A stretch of 20,567 bases of DNA from Pelargonium cotyledonis. Its lineage: Eukaryota; Streptophyta; Magnoliopsida; Geraniales; Geraniaceae. A program made the position numbers and the translations under genes. Numbering within the stretch: position 1 is the stretch's first letter; every line of letters starts with the position of its first letter. The notes under the pieces are model-generated. The model had not been told where the DNA came from and ran no database searches. It saw only the letters and a program-made list of their open reading frames with translations. The DNA lies in NCBI GenBank assembly GCA_036897625.1, contig JAYMTA010001333.1:1-20567 (forward strand), in the 5' to 3' direction. This document shows positions 1-11,181 of this stretch, in pieces.

Positions 1-1346
1 GGTGATGATATATATGGGACTATATATATAACCAATGTAAATATACAATAATTAGAGGTTAAAGTGATGAATAAATCCAATAGGGATGGTTTTTACTATA
101 TTTTGTTGGATTATAATTATTTCATTGTTCAATATTAGTTGTGGGTAATAAATTTGCTGTCTGAAAATATATATTTCACTATCTTATTCATTGGGCAAGA
201 ATATATTCCAAGAAATGAGTGATCATCAAAATGGGGGAGTGTCCAACAAAGATGGGTGCACTACATGGCCCATTTACAAATGGTACAAAGGTGTAGCCTT
301 TTTTGTTTTAGGATTGGGATAACTCTTTTTCTACTCGAATGCATAGTTTGAATTTTGAATTGGATTTTTATTTTTTTATTTTTTTTATCAATAAGTGTTA
401 CTTTATTTAATTTGAAGAAAAAATGAACTACAAGTCAATATAACATCAAATATCTCTAATGAACACAACATTAAAACCATACCCTAAATTAAAGCATCAA
501 AAATGTTTTGGAAAAAAACCAATAGTTAAAGAATGTGAATGATAAAGCCGAAAATGTGGGTTGGAACTTTAGTGGAGAGGCCGAAGAAAGGTAAACTGGG
601 AGCATGACTTGAGCAATACTGATGGTATATATCATGCATGACAAATTTGGAGTACAATTAGTTATTCGACAGTAGAGTACTACTTCTCTAGAAAAATATA
701 GAGACTCTTTCGACTAGTTGCAGGAGCATGAGATGACATTAGTTTTCAAAACCTTTGAATTGAGAATGGTAATTTGAATCTGATTTTGAAAAAGGTATAA
801 ATAAGTTCCAATAAAATTTAAATTTTTAAGTAATATGAGATAATTTGTCCGATCATGTTGGATTCATTCTAATATAAAATAAATCAATCTAGATTCAATT
901 TTTCTTCAAGATGAATTTCACATGTTCGGAGATTCAGATCTGATCGAATTATTAGATTTACTTTCCGCTGTGCCACTAACCACTGCCCTCTATTTCATCA
1001 ACTATTTTCATTGTTAAATATAGGATCACAAGTTTTAAAACAACATTTCTGAACAAAGATTGATTAGATAAGCTTAACCATATGTTATCAACATGTGAAA
1101 ATTTTAAAACATGTGATGTTATTGACAAAATATTGTAGATGTACAAGTTGATGACTTTGTTTTCTTATGCAAGTTTCTCTAGAAATAAAATAGATCTCAA
1201 AGGAACAACTTTAGGATAGAATTGGATCTAAGCAACTCGTAAGTGTACTGAAAAAACATAAATGGTCCCGCAACATTTGTCACTTTGAGAACCATCTCTT
1301 CTAAGATCTAACCCACCTACTTTAGCCCCTTCATTCAATTATGATA

Positions 1347-1370
1347 CATCTCATCTCATCTCATCTCATC
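1347..1370. repeat. (CATCT)n microsatellite
   Basis: Nearly five uninterrupted copies of the pentamer CATCT. It is a simple tandem repeat in the intergenic region and a likely length polymorphism. Confidence 0.85.
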
Positions 1371-2118
1371 AAAGGATATGATATATATATGTCCACTACA
1401 AGGAGATATCTAGGGGTACCATAACCATCCATGTTGATCTTAATCCATATTTTCAAAGGGTTTTCCCACTTAATAAGAATAGTTCATACATGTTTTAAGA
1501 GATTGAATTACGAAAGACAAAAGGAAAATTTAATTTGACACGAATTCTTCATTTTCAGTCCTCAAAACCATCTCTTTCTCGTTTTTCGTTTGGGGTCCGA
1601 TCCCCATCCCGTCATGTTCGGGGTTTTTCTTGCATTTTGATATTATTTTAAAAATTCAATTTTCTCAACGCTTAGAAAAGACACGACGACAAACAACAAT
1701 CAAGTGTGCCACGTTGACAAAAAGAAAAAGAAAAATAGACAAATCATGTAATATTTTACATTTTCATATAGCTAGTTATTTATCAATGTTAACTGGTAAA
1801 TGATAATCTAAATACTCAAAATCAATAATAAAAATTCTGAATTTGAAAAGACTCCAATTAGATGAAAAGCTAAAAAAATCTCCAAGTGCAATCAATAAAA
1901 AGGGACTACGAGGTAGTGGCACAGTACGTTGGCTATAGAGGTAGCGTGAGTGGGAATATATAACGCATACGATCAATTTCCGCTCAACACAGCATTAGCT
2001 AGGGAGTGAGACGAGATTTTGAATTACCATCGAATGAGAATTAGTCTGAGTATGATAAACCTGTTTATTAATGTTAGCCACAAATTTGCAGGCCTGTTAA
2101 AAAAAACATGATTTAGAT

Positions 2119-2145
2119 GAAAAAAAAAAAAAGAAAAGAAAGAGA
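2119..2145. repeat. Poly-purine (A/G) tract
   Basis: A run of A interrupted only by G, low in complexity and lying in intergenic DNA. No function is implied. Confidence 0.6.
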
Positions 2146-4686
2146 CAATGAACTAAGAAGTTGAACGATGAAGATTGATTATGGCAGTGTGTAATCTAAC
2201 AAGTTATTAAAAAGATTAGGGAAGGGCCACATTCATTTTAATACTACACAAACACGTGTTGGATGCAGACAAAGCAGCAAGTACTGGGACACGCCATGTT
2301 TTCAATCAACACTTGTTCAATTAATACCTTCATTAATTTAAATAAATTAACTCATCGTGCTTTAATTTGGAGTTATTTTTACGCAACTAGTTAGGCAAGA
2401 AATGTATTAACATGTCAAAATTTGAGTAGTACGTACGTACTTGTATAATATAATTTTCTCACTAATTGATGTTATGAATCAATCACATGGTAATGATTTT
2501 GAAAATGAATAATTTCGCAAAACCCAATTATTTAGAAATTGTCTTTTGCAAAAACACCTAATTGGAATGGTGCTTCATTAGAATCCAAGAAACACACAAA
2601 TCCAGCACCAGCAGCCCAAAATCAAATACACTATTCATTGCTAGCTTTTCAAATTAATTAGCTCTGAAAAGACATTATTGATTAAGGAAAAGATAGGGTT
2701 TTGCTTGTAATCAAAGGAGTGACAATTATTGCGGCTACTAATTAAAGAAGGTGATATTTGATTTTTTGATAGCACCCAAAGCCATAAAATATGGACTTTG
2801 TTGTCAAAAATCTTCTCATGGATTTGGAGCAATGCGCATGCAATTGCACATTAGTTTACAAATCAATTCGAATTCAATTATATATGTACAAATTAAACTG
2901 ATAATATTTGTATCCTTAAATTGAAATTGTTTAATCAACAGAAATGTTTATATATGATTTTTACTGTAAATTTGTAATGTTGACATGAGGCAAGAAGTAT
3001 GCAAGGGCATAGAAAATTTCCAGACGCAACTTAATAAAATTAAGGATTGATTGAGGGACTACTTATTCTTGTACATGAGTTCATTTGTTGCGGAATTCAA
3101 GAGCGAAGGAGAATGTTTACTCTAATCATGATGAAAGTTCGAATGTCTCGAGGAATAATTATGTCTTTGTTATCTGCTTGAGGAAAAATAATGTTACGTG
3201 AATATGTTGTTTATTAGTTAGAAAAATGTATTGTTTTGAATAAATATTCAAGTACCCAGTATATGAAAAAGCAATATAAGTCTACCTTATTCTTCGATAG
3301 GATTAACCACTCCATTTCTATTATAAGGACTTATGAATTGGGGGTTAACGTTCCAGTAAATTCGATCGACCTAATTTGTTGTTAAAGTCGATCTAATCGA
3401 AATGTTTTATTCAAATTCATGTCAAATGAGATATATGCAGGTGCAAAAAATAGTTAGGTTAGACGATTTGTGTACACAAGTCATGCGTGGATTTATATAT
3501 GCTAGGGTTAGATTAATTGATTAGGTGAAAATTCAATAGTTATGTTAATGGTCATTAATATTTATATTATTCATTTGGGTGGACCAGTTTCTCAATAATG
3601 GTTTACTGTATATTTTCAAGTTGTCAATAGTTATGATAATTTCATGAATATCACCAAAATTACATATACATTCAAATTCAATAACATAACAACCACTAGT
3701 TTAACTACCCATCTTCAAATTATTTCATGTCTATTTATAATAAGCACATACTTTATTAAAGTTGTTTATTGCAGTTGTGAATTTATCAATCATAATTGAC
3801 TTTTTAAACCACCTTCTTATTGCAGTTGAATGTTATAACTACTTTCTTACGACCGTTTACAATTTCGCAAACCGTGTTACCAAACAAACTCTAAAAAAAG
3901 AAAAACTAAAGAAATGGAGTGAATGAGCATATATGCATGAATAAGAGGTCACAAGCTGTAGTCAACATGAGTTAAATTTGGGTAATAATTGAGGTTGTGT
4001 TAGGGACATGCCCTACAGCTAAGGGGTTGTTACAAGAAGACTGAGTTCGTGCGTTCTAATATTTACTCATATTTATTTAATATGAAAATCACAAATACAA
4101 TCTTGAAACCAGATTCTATACATCCCCTCTCAGCTAGCCCTTGCTACATGCATGTAATTGCAATTTCATGCCACTGCCCAATAGTTATAGGATCATAATA
4201 ATGCCACAAGTGGAATGAAGATAAGAAAATTATGGCTCACCATTCACTCTCAAATATACCTAAATTAAGAAGATAAGATTAACAAGTTGATCAAAAAGAT
4301 GATATCTTCTTCTTGGCATGCATGCCTAATCAATTAAAAGAACTAAGGATAAGGACTAAGGATTATATATATTTATGCATTGTTGTAACTATATATATTA
4401 TCTATGGTTATGGGCTTTGTGTTGTTGATTGTTTTCTTCCTACCTACTTGCTAACTTGTTTTCAAACATGAGAGACTTTGTAATGGTTGGCTTCCTAGAG
4501 AGGGACACCCACATTTCTTTCTATCTTCTTCATAATTTTTTGTTACAAATATGAGAATTTCGGTTACAAATTTTTAATGAAAATTTTCTCTCACAAATTT
4601 TTGTCATAGTTTGCAACTTTTTTTAGTGACTCAAACTATTTTAATTAGGCTTTTTATTTAACCAAACTGCTTTTGAATGATTTATG

Positions 4687-4702
4687 ATATATATATATAT
4701 AT
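4687..4702. repeat. (AT)8 microsatellite
   Basis: Eight AT dinucleotides followed by a short TATG-rich continuation. Simple repeat in intergenic DNA. Confidence 0.85.
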
Positions 4703-5094
4703 GTATGTATACAATCCACGATACATTTATGTTATAAAAATTATTTGGTTACGATATCATAAGTATCTCGCGATATTCATAGTTGTGGATTAAGAATAGA
4801 AGTTTTGTAACATATATAGATGATCATCATTTTCTTTTGGTTTTTTAGTACATGCCAAATGTTATAGCTAGGACAGACAATTTTGGATTCCCAAATTTTC
4901 CTTTTAAGGTAAAAAATGAGTGTAACAAGCAATCGAAGAGAAACAGACTGTCTCAAATGTTCAGAAATTTGTGTGACAAATCCCAACTAATATATACTAG
5001 TATTTTTTTTATTTAAAACATAATTATGATAGGTGCATGAGTTTGTGCAATTTCTTTGTGAGTTGATTAGAAATCAACATCATTTAAATGAAAC

Positions 5095-5190
5095 TATTAG
5101 GCCCATTAAATCAGATACAAGCCCAGCCCAATTAACATGAGAATCAAATTAGTTACTCTATAACGTTCTTGACCAAACGACGTCGTAGAG
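5095..5190 (+). promoter_or_regulatory. Candidate plus-strand promoter with site II and ACGT palindrome
   Basis: Between 5099 and 5135 there are a GGCCCA and two closely spaced GCCCA motifs, the reverse complements of TGGGCC/TGGGCT site II elements common upstream of broadly expressed plant genes. About 45 bp later, at 5177-5186, is a perfect 10-bp palindrome, ACGACGTCGT, with an ACGT core of the bZIP-binding kind. Directly after it the composition turns pyrimidine-rich and then GC-richer, as in a plant 5' leader. The arrangement suggests a transcription start near 5190-5215. This is inferred from motifs only. Confidence 0.4.
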
Positions 5191-5240
5191 TTTCATCCCC
5201 TTGTCTGCTTCCTTGGAGCTTCAAGGGGTCTGCGAAGTGG

Positions 5241-5556
5241 ATGCCGCTAGCTGGATACAAATCAGGTTTAGCGAGTTTTTTTCCCGATGATAATCGGTTG
5301 GTTTAGTTCATATATTGGTCTAGGAATCATTTCTGGAAATGGGTTTGAATTCAATTTCCTTCCTTTTTCCAGGAAAATAGGATATTTTGGTTGTAACAAT
5401 AATGTGTTTTTTGCATCTGTTTCTGTATTTGTTGTTATTGTCTTGATTTAGCTCATTAATGATTGTGAACTTTTGAGTGGTTGCTCAGAAATGAAGCTGA
5501 AAATGGGGAGAGAATTTAACAGAGAAAGGCCAGTTGTGTGCCATGTAAATGGTTGA
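5241..5556 (+). other. Candidate small two-exon ORF (30 aa) at the head of the plus-strand unit
   Basis: An ATG at 5241 opens a frame that meets a donor-like site after 5265 (CAG|GTTTAG). A good acceptor follows a T-rich tract (TTGCTCAG|AAATGAAG), with the exon resuming at 5489. Joining 5241-5265 to 5489-5556 keeps one frame, giving a 30-residue peptide that begins MPLAGYKSEMKLKMG and stops at 5554-5556. If a further donor at CAT|GTAAAT is used, the frame could instead continue into a distant exon, for example after the acceptor near 6360. I recognise no family. It may be a 5' coding exon of a longer gene, a uORF of a non-coding transcript, or chance. Confidence 0.2.
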
Positions 5557-7814
5557 AAATTTCAACACAAAAAGGAAGAAATAAAACCCAGACTATAACT
5601 TATGGCTATATTGTGCTAATTACACAAAATCTTGGATGGGTCAACATTGGTTTGCAACATCAATGAATTGATTGATATCCAACTGTTATAGAAAGAGAGG
5701 ATTTCGATGCTAGATTTAGGATCCACACAAACAAATACTATAGTCATTCATCTCTAGAAAATCGATCAGATTCGATCTATGTCCCTTAAAATTGTATTAA
5801 TGGTACACATAGGGATTGCTACTACTCATAACTAAGCGTTCCTTCGGTAGAAATGGTTGGGTCATATATCACCTTGAGAGTTTGATACGTTCACATTCTT
5901 TTTCTTTGTTTCTCATTTGTGTGAAACAAAGATTAACTTAATTGCTATAAAATCTTAGCTCAGGCTGCTCCACGTTAAGATTCATAGCTGCCCTTAACAA
6001 GTAAGGCTTTGGAAGATAAATGTTATTTGTTGAGCCTATTCATATGTTTAATTGGATTATAGTTACCCCACCTGAAATTATTTTTGCGCTGTTGTAATAT
6101 ATTTTGGCCAATTACTTGTCCACTCATGCTTGGCGAGTGAATTAGACAGACGATTAAATAAATTCTTAAAAAAAGGAATGTGCTGAACATGTTGATTATC
6201 CGGCTTAGTTATCTTGATGTAGTAGGATGGATAGTTCTTTCATTAGACTAGGACCTCAAAATTTGGTAAATAGGCATCTCCACTCGTGTTATTGTATGAA
6301 AATAATCGAGGCTTTATACTGTGCAACTTGGGTGCTTTCTGTTTGGATTCTGCCTTCAGACCTTTCCTGGTAACAACTGCTGTGGTATGGCCCCTTCTTC
6401 TTCCCACGCCCCAAGTTCCCGACATACCACTTTCTGCAGTACTCTTGTAGTACTTGATAAAAGGGCTTCTCTTTATTTCATTTCTATCTCTTCTCTACAG
6501 TTGCTCACATTCTGATTATCTCCATTTTCACTGGAGTTGCATCACTTAAGAACTTTATGATCTTTACCCAGATGAAAAGGATGTCTACTTTTCTTATTCT
6601 AGTGGCACACCAACTCAAGGAATACATGGATGCTGCTAGCATCCCTCCCTAAAATCACATCTACTATCATGATTGACTGTGTTTTGATGATTGATCTATA
6701 GTTCAACCTCCATTCTAATGGCTGCTTAGAGTTCCTATATATCTGTCATGCAATCTCGACGAAAAATTAATTTCAAATGATTTAAAAAATGTGATAACTG
6801 GACCGAAATAATGGATATCTCTAGAATATTCTACTCCATTTTGTATAATTACTTGTCCTAGGGAAGCAATGCAGTTAAAACGATCTACTTAAAAAGTTTC
6901 TCATTTTATATCTTCGACGTAGTTTTCTTCTCTTATGGTGTAGGATATGCTAAACCTGGATTATGAACATAATTTTCTAAATGATTGAATTACAGCTAAG
7001 CTAACCCTTTTGAAGGATAGAATTATTTTCTTCTTAAGTCATGTGAGGATTCTCTTGAACATCATTTGTTTTCTGGGTTTCTGTAAGCTTATCTGGTTAC
7101 ACTCCTGTGATCTGCTTAGCTTGCTTGTATCTATCAGTGTAAAATCTTAGAGTAATTCTCTATTTATATTTTTAGGCTCATAAGTCTCCAACATTGAAAA
7201 TATATCATTGATTAAATAGGATATTTGCTATTTGTTTTTATGAGTTAAATACTGCATGGATACAATATATTGCTCGAGCATCTTAAATATGGAATCATGT
7301 ATGTCACTGCATTATTCTTTTTAGAAACACATGAAATGCAATATTATATATTCTTGAATTTGGAAACTTCTGTTAAAGCTCAAGGAATGCAAAAGAATTT
7401 GACTATAGTATGCAAGAAATGACTATGACAGAAACAAATATAAAATATCTTCAAAAGAAAAAAAATATAAAGAAACAACTACTACGTATGTTGTTTTTCT
7501 TGGGAGCATTCACCATCATCTATACCATACTTGATCGAAAGTCATTGATCATGACTTCGCGTCGTAGTACAGATATGATGGTGCCTTACTAAATGCCTCC
7601 AATGACCATCTCTAACAGCTTTACTATACATGTCTCTATAATAAAAATTCTTAAAACAAGATAGAGAAAAGCCAACCAACCATCATGAAAGCTCCTTGAG
7701 AAACCAGATAGAATTGACTACCTTCTAGTTTCTCCAAATTGGTATAAGTTCTTCCTTTTGTATATGCCAACCTTCTTCGCATGTCACTCCCCGACAGAAA
7801 AAAGACCTGAATAT
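5557..7814. other. No gene supported; possible introns of the plus-strand unit
   Basis: AT-rich sequence with many T-rich stretches and weak splice-like signals on the plus strand. One segment, 6361-6429, follows the acceptor-like CTGCCTTCAG, is GC-richer than its surroundings and stays open through to 6515 in one frame (a stretch with GNNCCGMAPSSSHAP). It resembles no family I know. The rest shows nothing beyond short chance frames. Confidence 0.4.
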
Positions 7815-8096
7815 TCAAGACCTGTTGTGGATAGGATCCGATCCTCTTCGCACTCTTCTTTTGCTTGACTGGTTAGGATCAAATTTTCCAGCTTCTGATG
7901 CTGACTTCTTATTTGTGTTTACTTCTGTGGAAACAGACTTGAGCGTTCGCTGGTTCTGTGGCATCACCCCATGATCTTCATGGCTCTGATTGAGGATAAG
8001 GCCTATGTTTCTAGACCCTGAAACTCTATCTGGTTTTAATGATAAGAACCCAACACAGATAAGAAGGATCAGCACTCGATGAGTACTGAAAGCCAT
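7815..8096 (-). CDS. CLE45: CLE45-type CLAVATA3/ESR-related signalling peptide precursor
   Basis: The 93-residue precursor of a secreted peptide hormone. Residues 1-27 form a signal peptide (MAFSTHRV, then a hydrophobic LILLICVGFLSL core ending in a small-residue region). A poorly conserved variable region follows, and the CLE motif lies at residues 80-91: RRVRRGSDPIHN, the 12-residue sequence known for Arabidopsis CLE45. Only three residues (RS after N, preceded by K before the motif) flank it, so the motif is C-terminal as usual. The start at 8096 is the first ATG; the frame is open five codons further upstream but without ATG, and the ATG has a good context (ACCATGG). The gene is intronless, typical of CLE genes. 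In Arabidopsis CLE45 signals through the receptor kinase BAM3 to restrain protophloem differentiation in roots, and through SKM1/2 in pollen tubes. The assignment rests on the motif; the close paralogue CLE43 is the main alternative. Confidence 0.93.
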   Translation of the reverse strand: MAFSTHRVLILLICVGFLSLKPDRVSGSRNIGLILNQSHEDHGVMPQNQRTLKSVSTEVNTNKKSASEAGKFDPNQSSKRRVRRGSDPIHNRS

Positions 8097-8210
8097 GGTT
8101 TCTACACTCAAACAAACAAGAATAGAAGTATCTTCTTTTTGCTTAGAGTAATAAGAGAATAATCAGGTCTGAGATTGTGATCCTTCTGCTCTTATGCTCC
8201 ACTCCTGTAG

Positions 8211-8216
8211 TTATAA
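8211..8216 (-). promoter_or_regulatory. Possible TATA box of the CLE gene
   Basis: TTATAA on the minus strand, about 115 bp upstream of the CLE start codon. A start about 30 bp downstream would give a leader of roughly 85 nt, with no ATG visible between it and the CLE start. Position and sequence are reasonable, but no other core element supports it. Confidence 0.3.
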
Positions 8217-8649
8217 GCCTCCCATTCATCTCTTATTGGATTTACAGGGGGTCTTAAAGCATAAAGCAGGTAGGGCCCCAAAACTTATAGGAATTATGGA
8301 TTCACCCAAATCATAAGTGATAAGCCTTCAATCTAAACAAATTAAGGCTGTTATCGAAGAATCTAACAAGGATGAATAAAGGTTTTGGAACAATTCCCTT
8401 GAGAAGCCAAGTATCTTTTTCATGTGTTCCCGGCATCTCTATCATTTGCCCTGCTTTTGTCTAGTAAAAACAGTCCAGCTCAGTCTCTTGTACTCTTTCA
8501 TCTTGCCACATCAGCCAACCATGCTTATGTGTATATGCACCAACCTCTTACATACTTACTCAGCATATAGTCCTACTTGGCTCAACGCAGCTGAAATGGA
8601 TGTCATCAGATCATACTGTTTGGGTCTAATACATTATTAACTTTCTTAG

Positions 8650-8698
8650 GTTAACAAGTTATCTGAAGATATGATGATATCTGGTGATGGGTATTCTG
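8650..8698 (+). other. Exon-like segment on the plus strand
   Basis: A 49-nt segment preceded by a strong acceptor (TTAACTTTCTTAG) and followed by a donor (CTG|GTAAAT). One frame reads VNKLSEDMMISGDGYS, followed by a split codon. Its composition is much more coding-like than the surrounding sequence. I do not recognise the peptide. It is the best single exon candidate in the 5-10.7 kb plus-strand unit, but I could not join it in phase with a neighbouring exon. Confidence 0.3.
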
Positions 8699-8699
8699 G

Positions 8700-9839
8700 T
8701 AAATAGCAGTTTCTTTGTTGTTAAGAAAAACAAGTTTATTTATTTAAATTCTATAATGTGAGTGACTAGGCAGACATAAGCCACCAAAACTAAAAGATTA
8801 CTAGAGTGGCAACTCATATGAAGAATAGATGGGAGGGGAAAGGAGGAATAGAAGAGCCTCCAAAAGAAACAAATGCTTGCTTTTTGCCATTCTAAGATTT
8901 CCTTCTCACTTTAAAATTCCAAGCTCTCTTCTCTATGCAATACAAATAACAGTACTTTGCTTCTTGTGTTGAATGTGTTTCTTTATGCTTTTCTTTAATC
9001 TCTTTTTTGGTTTGCAAGCTCTTATTCCCCTATTTAACATTCCAAAGAAATGCACCACTAGTTGGTCTAATTTTGTAAGTTTTACTCGTTGATTCATGTA
9101 CACTGCCTTTTCCTTTATTTCTCTTGCAGTTTCTTTACTGTTACTATTATTATATTATGATGTAGAATATAGCATGCAACTAGGAACATTCTAAAGCATA
9201 AGCTCTTATACTTTATCAAAATCGGGTGATAATGCTAGAGATGAAAGCATGACTGGTCAAGGTTCAAGAAGTATACAAACCCAGCCTCAAATGTGGTGTT
9301 AATATGCTGATGCTCTGTTCTCACCCATATTAAAGTAAAAGAGTTATTTTATGTGTTGTTTTCCAGTTTTCATTTCTCTGCATGTAGTTGGAAACCCCTA
9401 TATCGATATTGAAGTGTCATTCAAGAAACATGAACATAAGAGCATTTATATTCATTTGCTGGACAAAAACTTAACCATGGATTTTGTTAAAAAAAAAAAA
9501 AAAAAAAATTGCACATCCATGCATTAGATGACATAGGCATGCCTGTCTTGGTCCTCTCTCTGTTGCTTAGTAAATTTGCATCTCCATACAATCTGGTGCG
9601 TACTTTCATAATTTGTTGTCCTTGTGTATCTGATCTTACCATTGGGTGGCTTCAACTCCAAGCCAATTCATATTATAGCATCCTCTCTGTTCTGTTCCTT
9701 CTGGTTTGGAAATTGAAAAATGCTGGTCCTGGTGGGACCTTGTGATTGGATTATGGTACGGGTACGTACTACAATGCAACAGATGAATAAGATACTCGGT
9801 TGTTTTCTGCTAAAGTTGGTCACAATTAGAATCTTGATA
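8700..9839. other. Mostly featureless stretch between exon candidates
   Basis: T-rich, intron-like sequence on the plus strand. One coding-looking frame lies at 9195-9302 (a Ser/Gln-rich peptide containing MTGQGSRSIQTQPQMW and ending in a stop). Its phase does not match a simple splice from 8698. A 20-A homopolymer sits at 9489-9508. Nothing else stands out on either strand. Confidence 0.35.
9489..9508. repeat. Poly(A) homopolymer, 20 nt
   Basis: Twenty consecutive A residues in the plus strand. No retroposed coding sequence was recognised directly upstream, and no flanking target duplication was seen, so it is recorded only as a homopolymer. Confidence 0.8.
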
Positions 9840-10538
9840 TGGAGGTGGATCCCCACCTCAAACATGCGATATTAGCACATATTAAAGAAAGGGAAAGCGC
9901 AAAGTTGTGTAATAGGGTTTTGTAGATTCTCGAGGCTGGTCTTAAAGTTGTCACTTTTATGCTACTTCGGTTTTATATCTAAGGAGCAGCCAAGCGTCCC
10001 TAGTGGTTCAGCTGAGGAACCAGTCTTGTTACAAGGCAGAGCCATCATAGAAAAGAAGGTAAGCAAAAGCAAGTAAAAGATGATAAAGTAATCTGAGTTA
10101 TTGTTTCTTACAGATCATATCTCCCATCTTTGAACTATTCCCTGTTTCAAACTTTATTGCTTTGCTTAATTTGCATAACCCGATCCCGTTTGATAAAATT
10201 GAGCTTGTCTAGCCCCTAGCTTCGGTAGAGCGTAAGATGTGTTTACAATGTAGTCCGTTTTTGTTTCCAATCTCCATGTTAAAATTTTGACGCACATGCA
10301 GGGTCCGTTGTAGTGTCTGACTTGCACACGAGTGAAAGTGTTGAAACATCTAGTATTGAAGACAGTTGAGGTTGTTGGTTTGGCTGAGCTACACTTGAGT
10401 ATCCCATGTGGCTTCACCATTAGCACCAAAGTTGTTGGGGATCACCAAGTGTATGCGGTTTTGAGATGGACCACAAGACAGAACAGTGGGATTTTGCAAG
10501 TTTATGAGTGTTGCTGTTTGTTCAATTCAATTGGGTAG
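9840..10538 (+). other. Cluster of coding-looking plus-strand segments, protein unidentified
   Basis: Three segments look more like exons than their surroundings. First, 9839-9919 reads MEVDPHLKHAILAHIKER and onward, is open for 26 codons and then meets a stop. Second, about 9980-10058 reads EQPSVPSGSAEEPVLLQG and ends at a canonical donor (AAGAAG|GTAAGC). Third, sequence after the acceptor ACATGCAG at 10302 is open in two frames: one reads VSDLHTSESVETSSIEDS and stops at 10367-10369, the other stays open to 10538. I cannot join the three in one phase with confidence. They could be the 3' end of a real gene, a decayed gene, or exons of a non-coding RNA. Confidence 0.3.
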
Positions 10539-10729
10539 TTGTAAAGTGAGAAGAAAAGGAGGTAGCTACAAATATGCTAAAGGTAAAGGGTAATGCTTAT
10601 TGTGCTACTTTAAGATACTTTTCATGGATCATCATCATTGTAATTGTACCTTGTGCGTGCAAGAAAATGAATCATAATAATACATCTCAATCATCATATA
10701 CCAACATATGTTTTGATTGCTTTGCAATC

Positions 10730-10749
10730 AATAAACAGATCTAAATAAA
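10730..10749 (+). terminator. Two AATAAA poly(A) signals, plus strand
   Basis: AATAAA occurs at 10730-10735 and again at 10744-10749, about 190-210 nt after the last open frame on the plus strand. Paired signals of this kind fit a 3' UTR end near 10760-10780 for the plus-strand unit. In AT-rich DNA they can also arise by chance. Confidence 0.35.
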
Positions 10750-11093
10750 TTGCCTGTGGGTTTGCAGAATGTAGATTGGGATGGAAGAGGAGAATGGAGA
10801 ATGCTATATGCAACATATACTTGAATATGCAGAATGTTATTTTTTTTCTTTTTTCAATGAGTTTAACAAGGGTTGAAAGTACAGCAATAGGTAAATTAGG
10901 TGCTCATGATCAAAAAGGCATCAGATCATTCATCTAGCTTCTTTGAGCAGCTTCAAGTAGATGTTGATATAAACATAAACAGAATTAGAAATATATATGG
11001 TAATTGACAGTACATTTCAAAATCTAAAACAAAACCTTTTTCATTTTTTTTTCTTTTTTCCCTCTCTAGTTCATTTGTCTGGTCGAAGAAACC
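10750..11093. other. Spacer between convergent 3' ends, nothing else seen
   Basis: This stretch separates the plus-strand poly(A) signals from the minus-strand poly(A) signal of the RINGv gene. It contains T-rich tracts (around 10840 and 11040-11060) and no open frame with recognisable content. Confidence 0.5.
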
Positions 11094-11099
11094 TTTATT
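11094..11099 (-). terminator. AATAAA poly(A) signal of the RINGv gene
   Basis: AATAAA on the minus strand, about 85 nt after the RINGv stop codon. This gives a short but plausible 3' UTR. Confidence 0.4.
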
Positions 11100-11181
11100 T
11101 ATACTTTGCTAGAATTGCCAAAATCACAAACCATCCACATGGCATAGGAAGGCTATTACTTGAGTTTGCATGCACCTAAGA

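Larger units (their letters stand above)
1..5090. other. AT-rich intergenic region, no gene seen
   Basis: This stretch is strongly AT-rich, and its open frames are short and lack any recognisable domain. I see microsatellites and homopolymer tracts but no RNA gene, no organellar DNA and no clear transposon with both ends. Around 3840-3890 there is a motif of a kind often seen at plant DNA-transposon ends (rich in GTTACCAAAC), but no partner terminus was found. The region probably contains upstream regulatory DNA for the plus-strand unit beginning near 5.2 kb. Confidence 0.6.

Noticed and set aside
3760-3895. Possible DNA-transposon end with GTTACCAAAC and a repeated TTATTGCAGTTG
   Set aside because: No matching inverted terminus or target duplication was found nearby.
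4510-4640. Motif-rich segment resembling the ends of CACTA- or MULE-like elements (TTTTTTTAGTGAC)
   Set aside because: Only one end-like motif is present, and AT-rich DNA gives such matches by chance.
9470-9520. Poly(A) run as a retroposed gene tail
   Set aside because: No upstream coding similarity and no flanking direct repeats.
9826-9845. AGAATCTTGAT resembling the 5' part of miR172
   Set aside because: The match breaks after about 12 bases and there is no complementary arm.
10018-10050. Similarity of ACAAGGCAGAGCC to the star strand of miR408
   Set aside because: The mature miR408 sequence is not present at hairpin distance, so there is no precursor.
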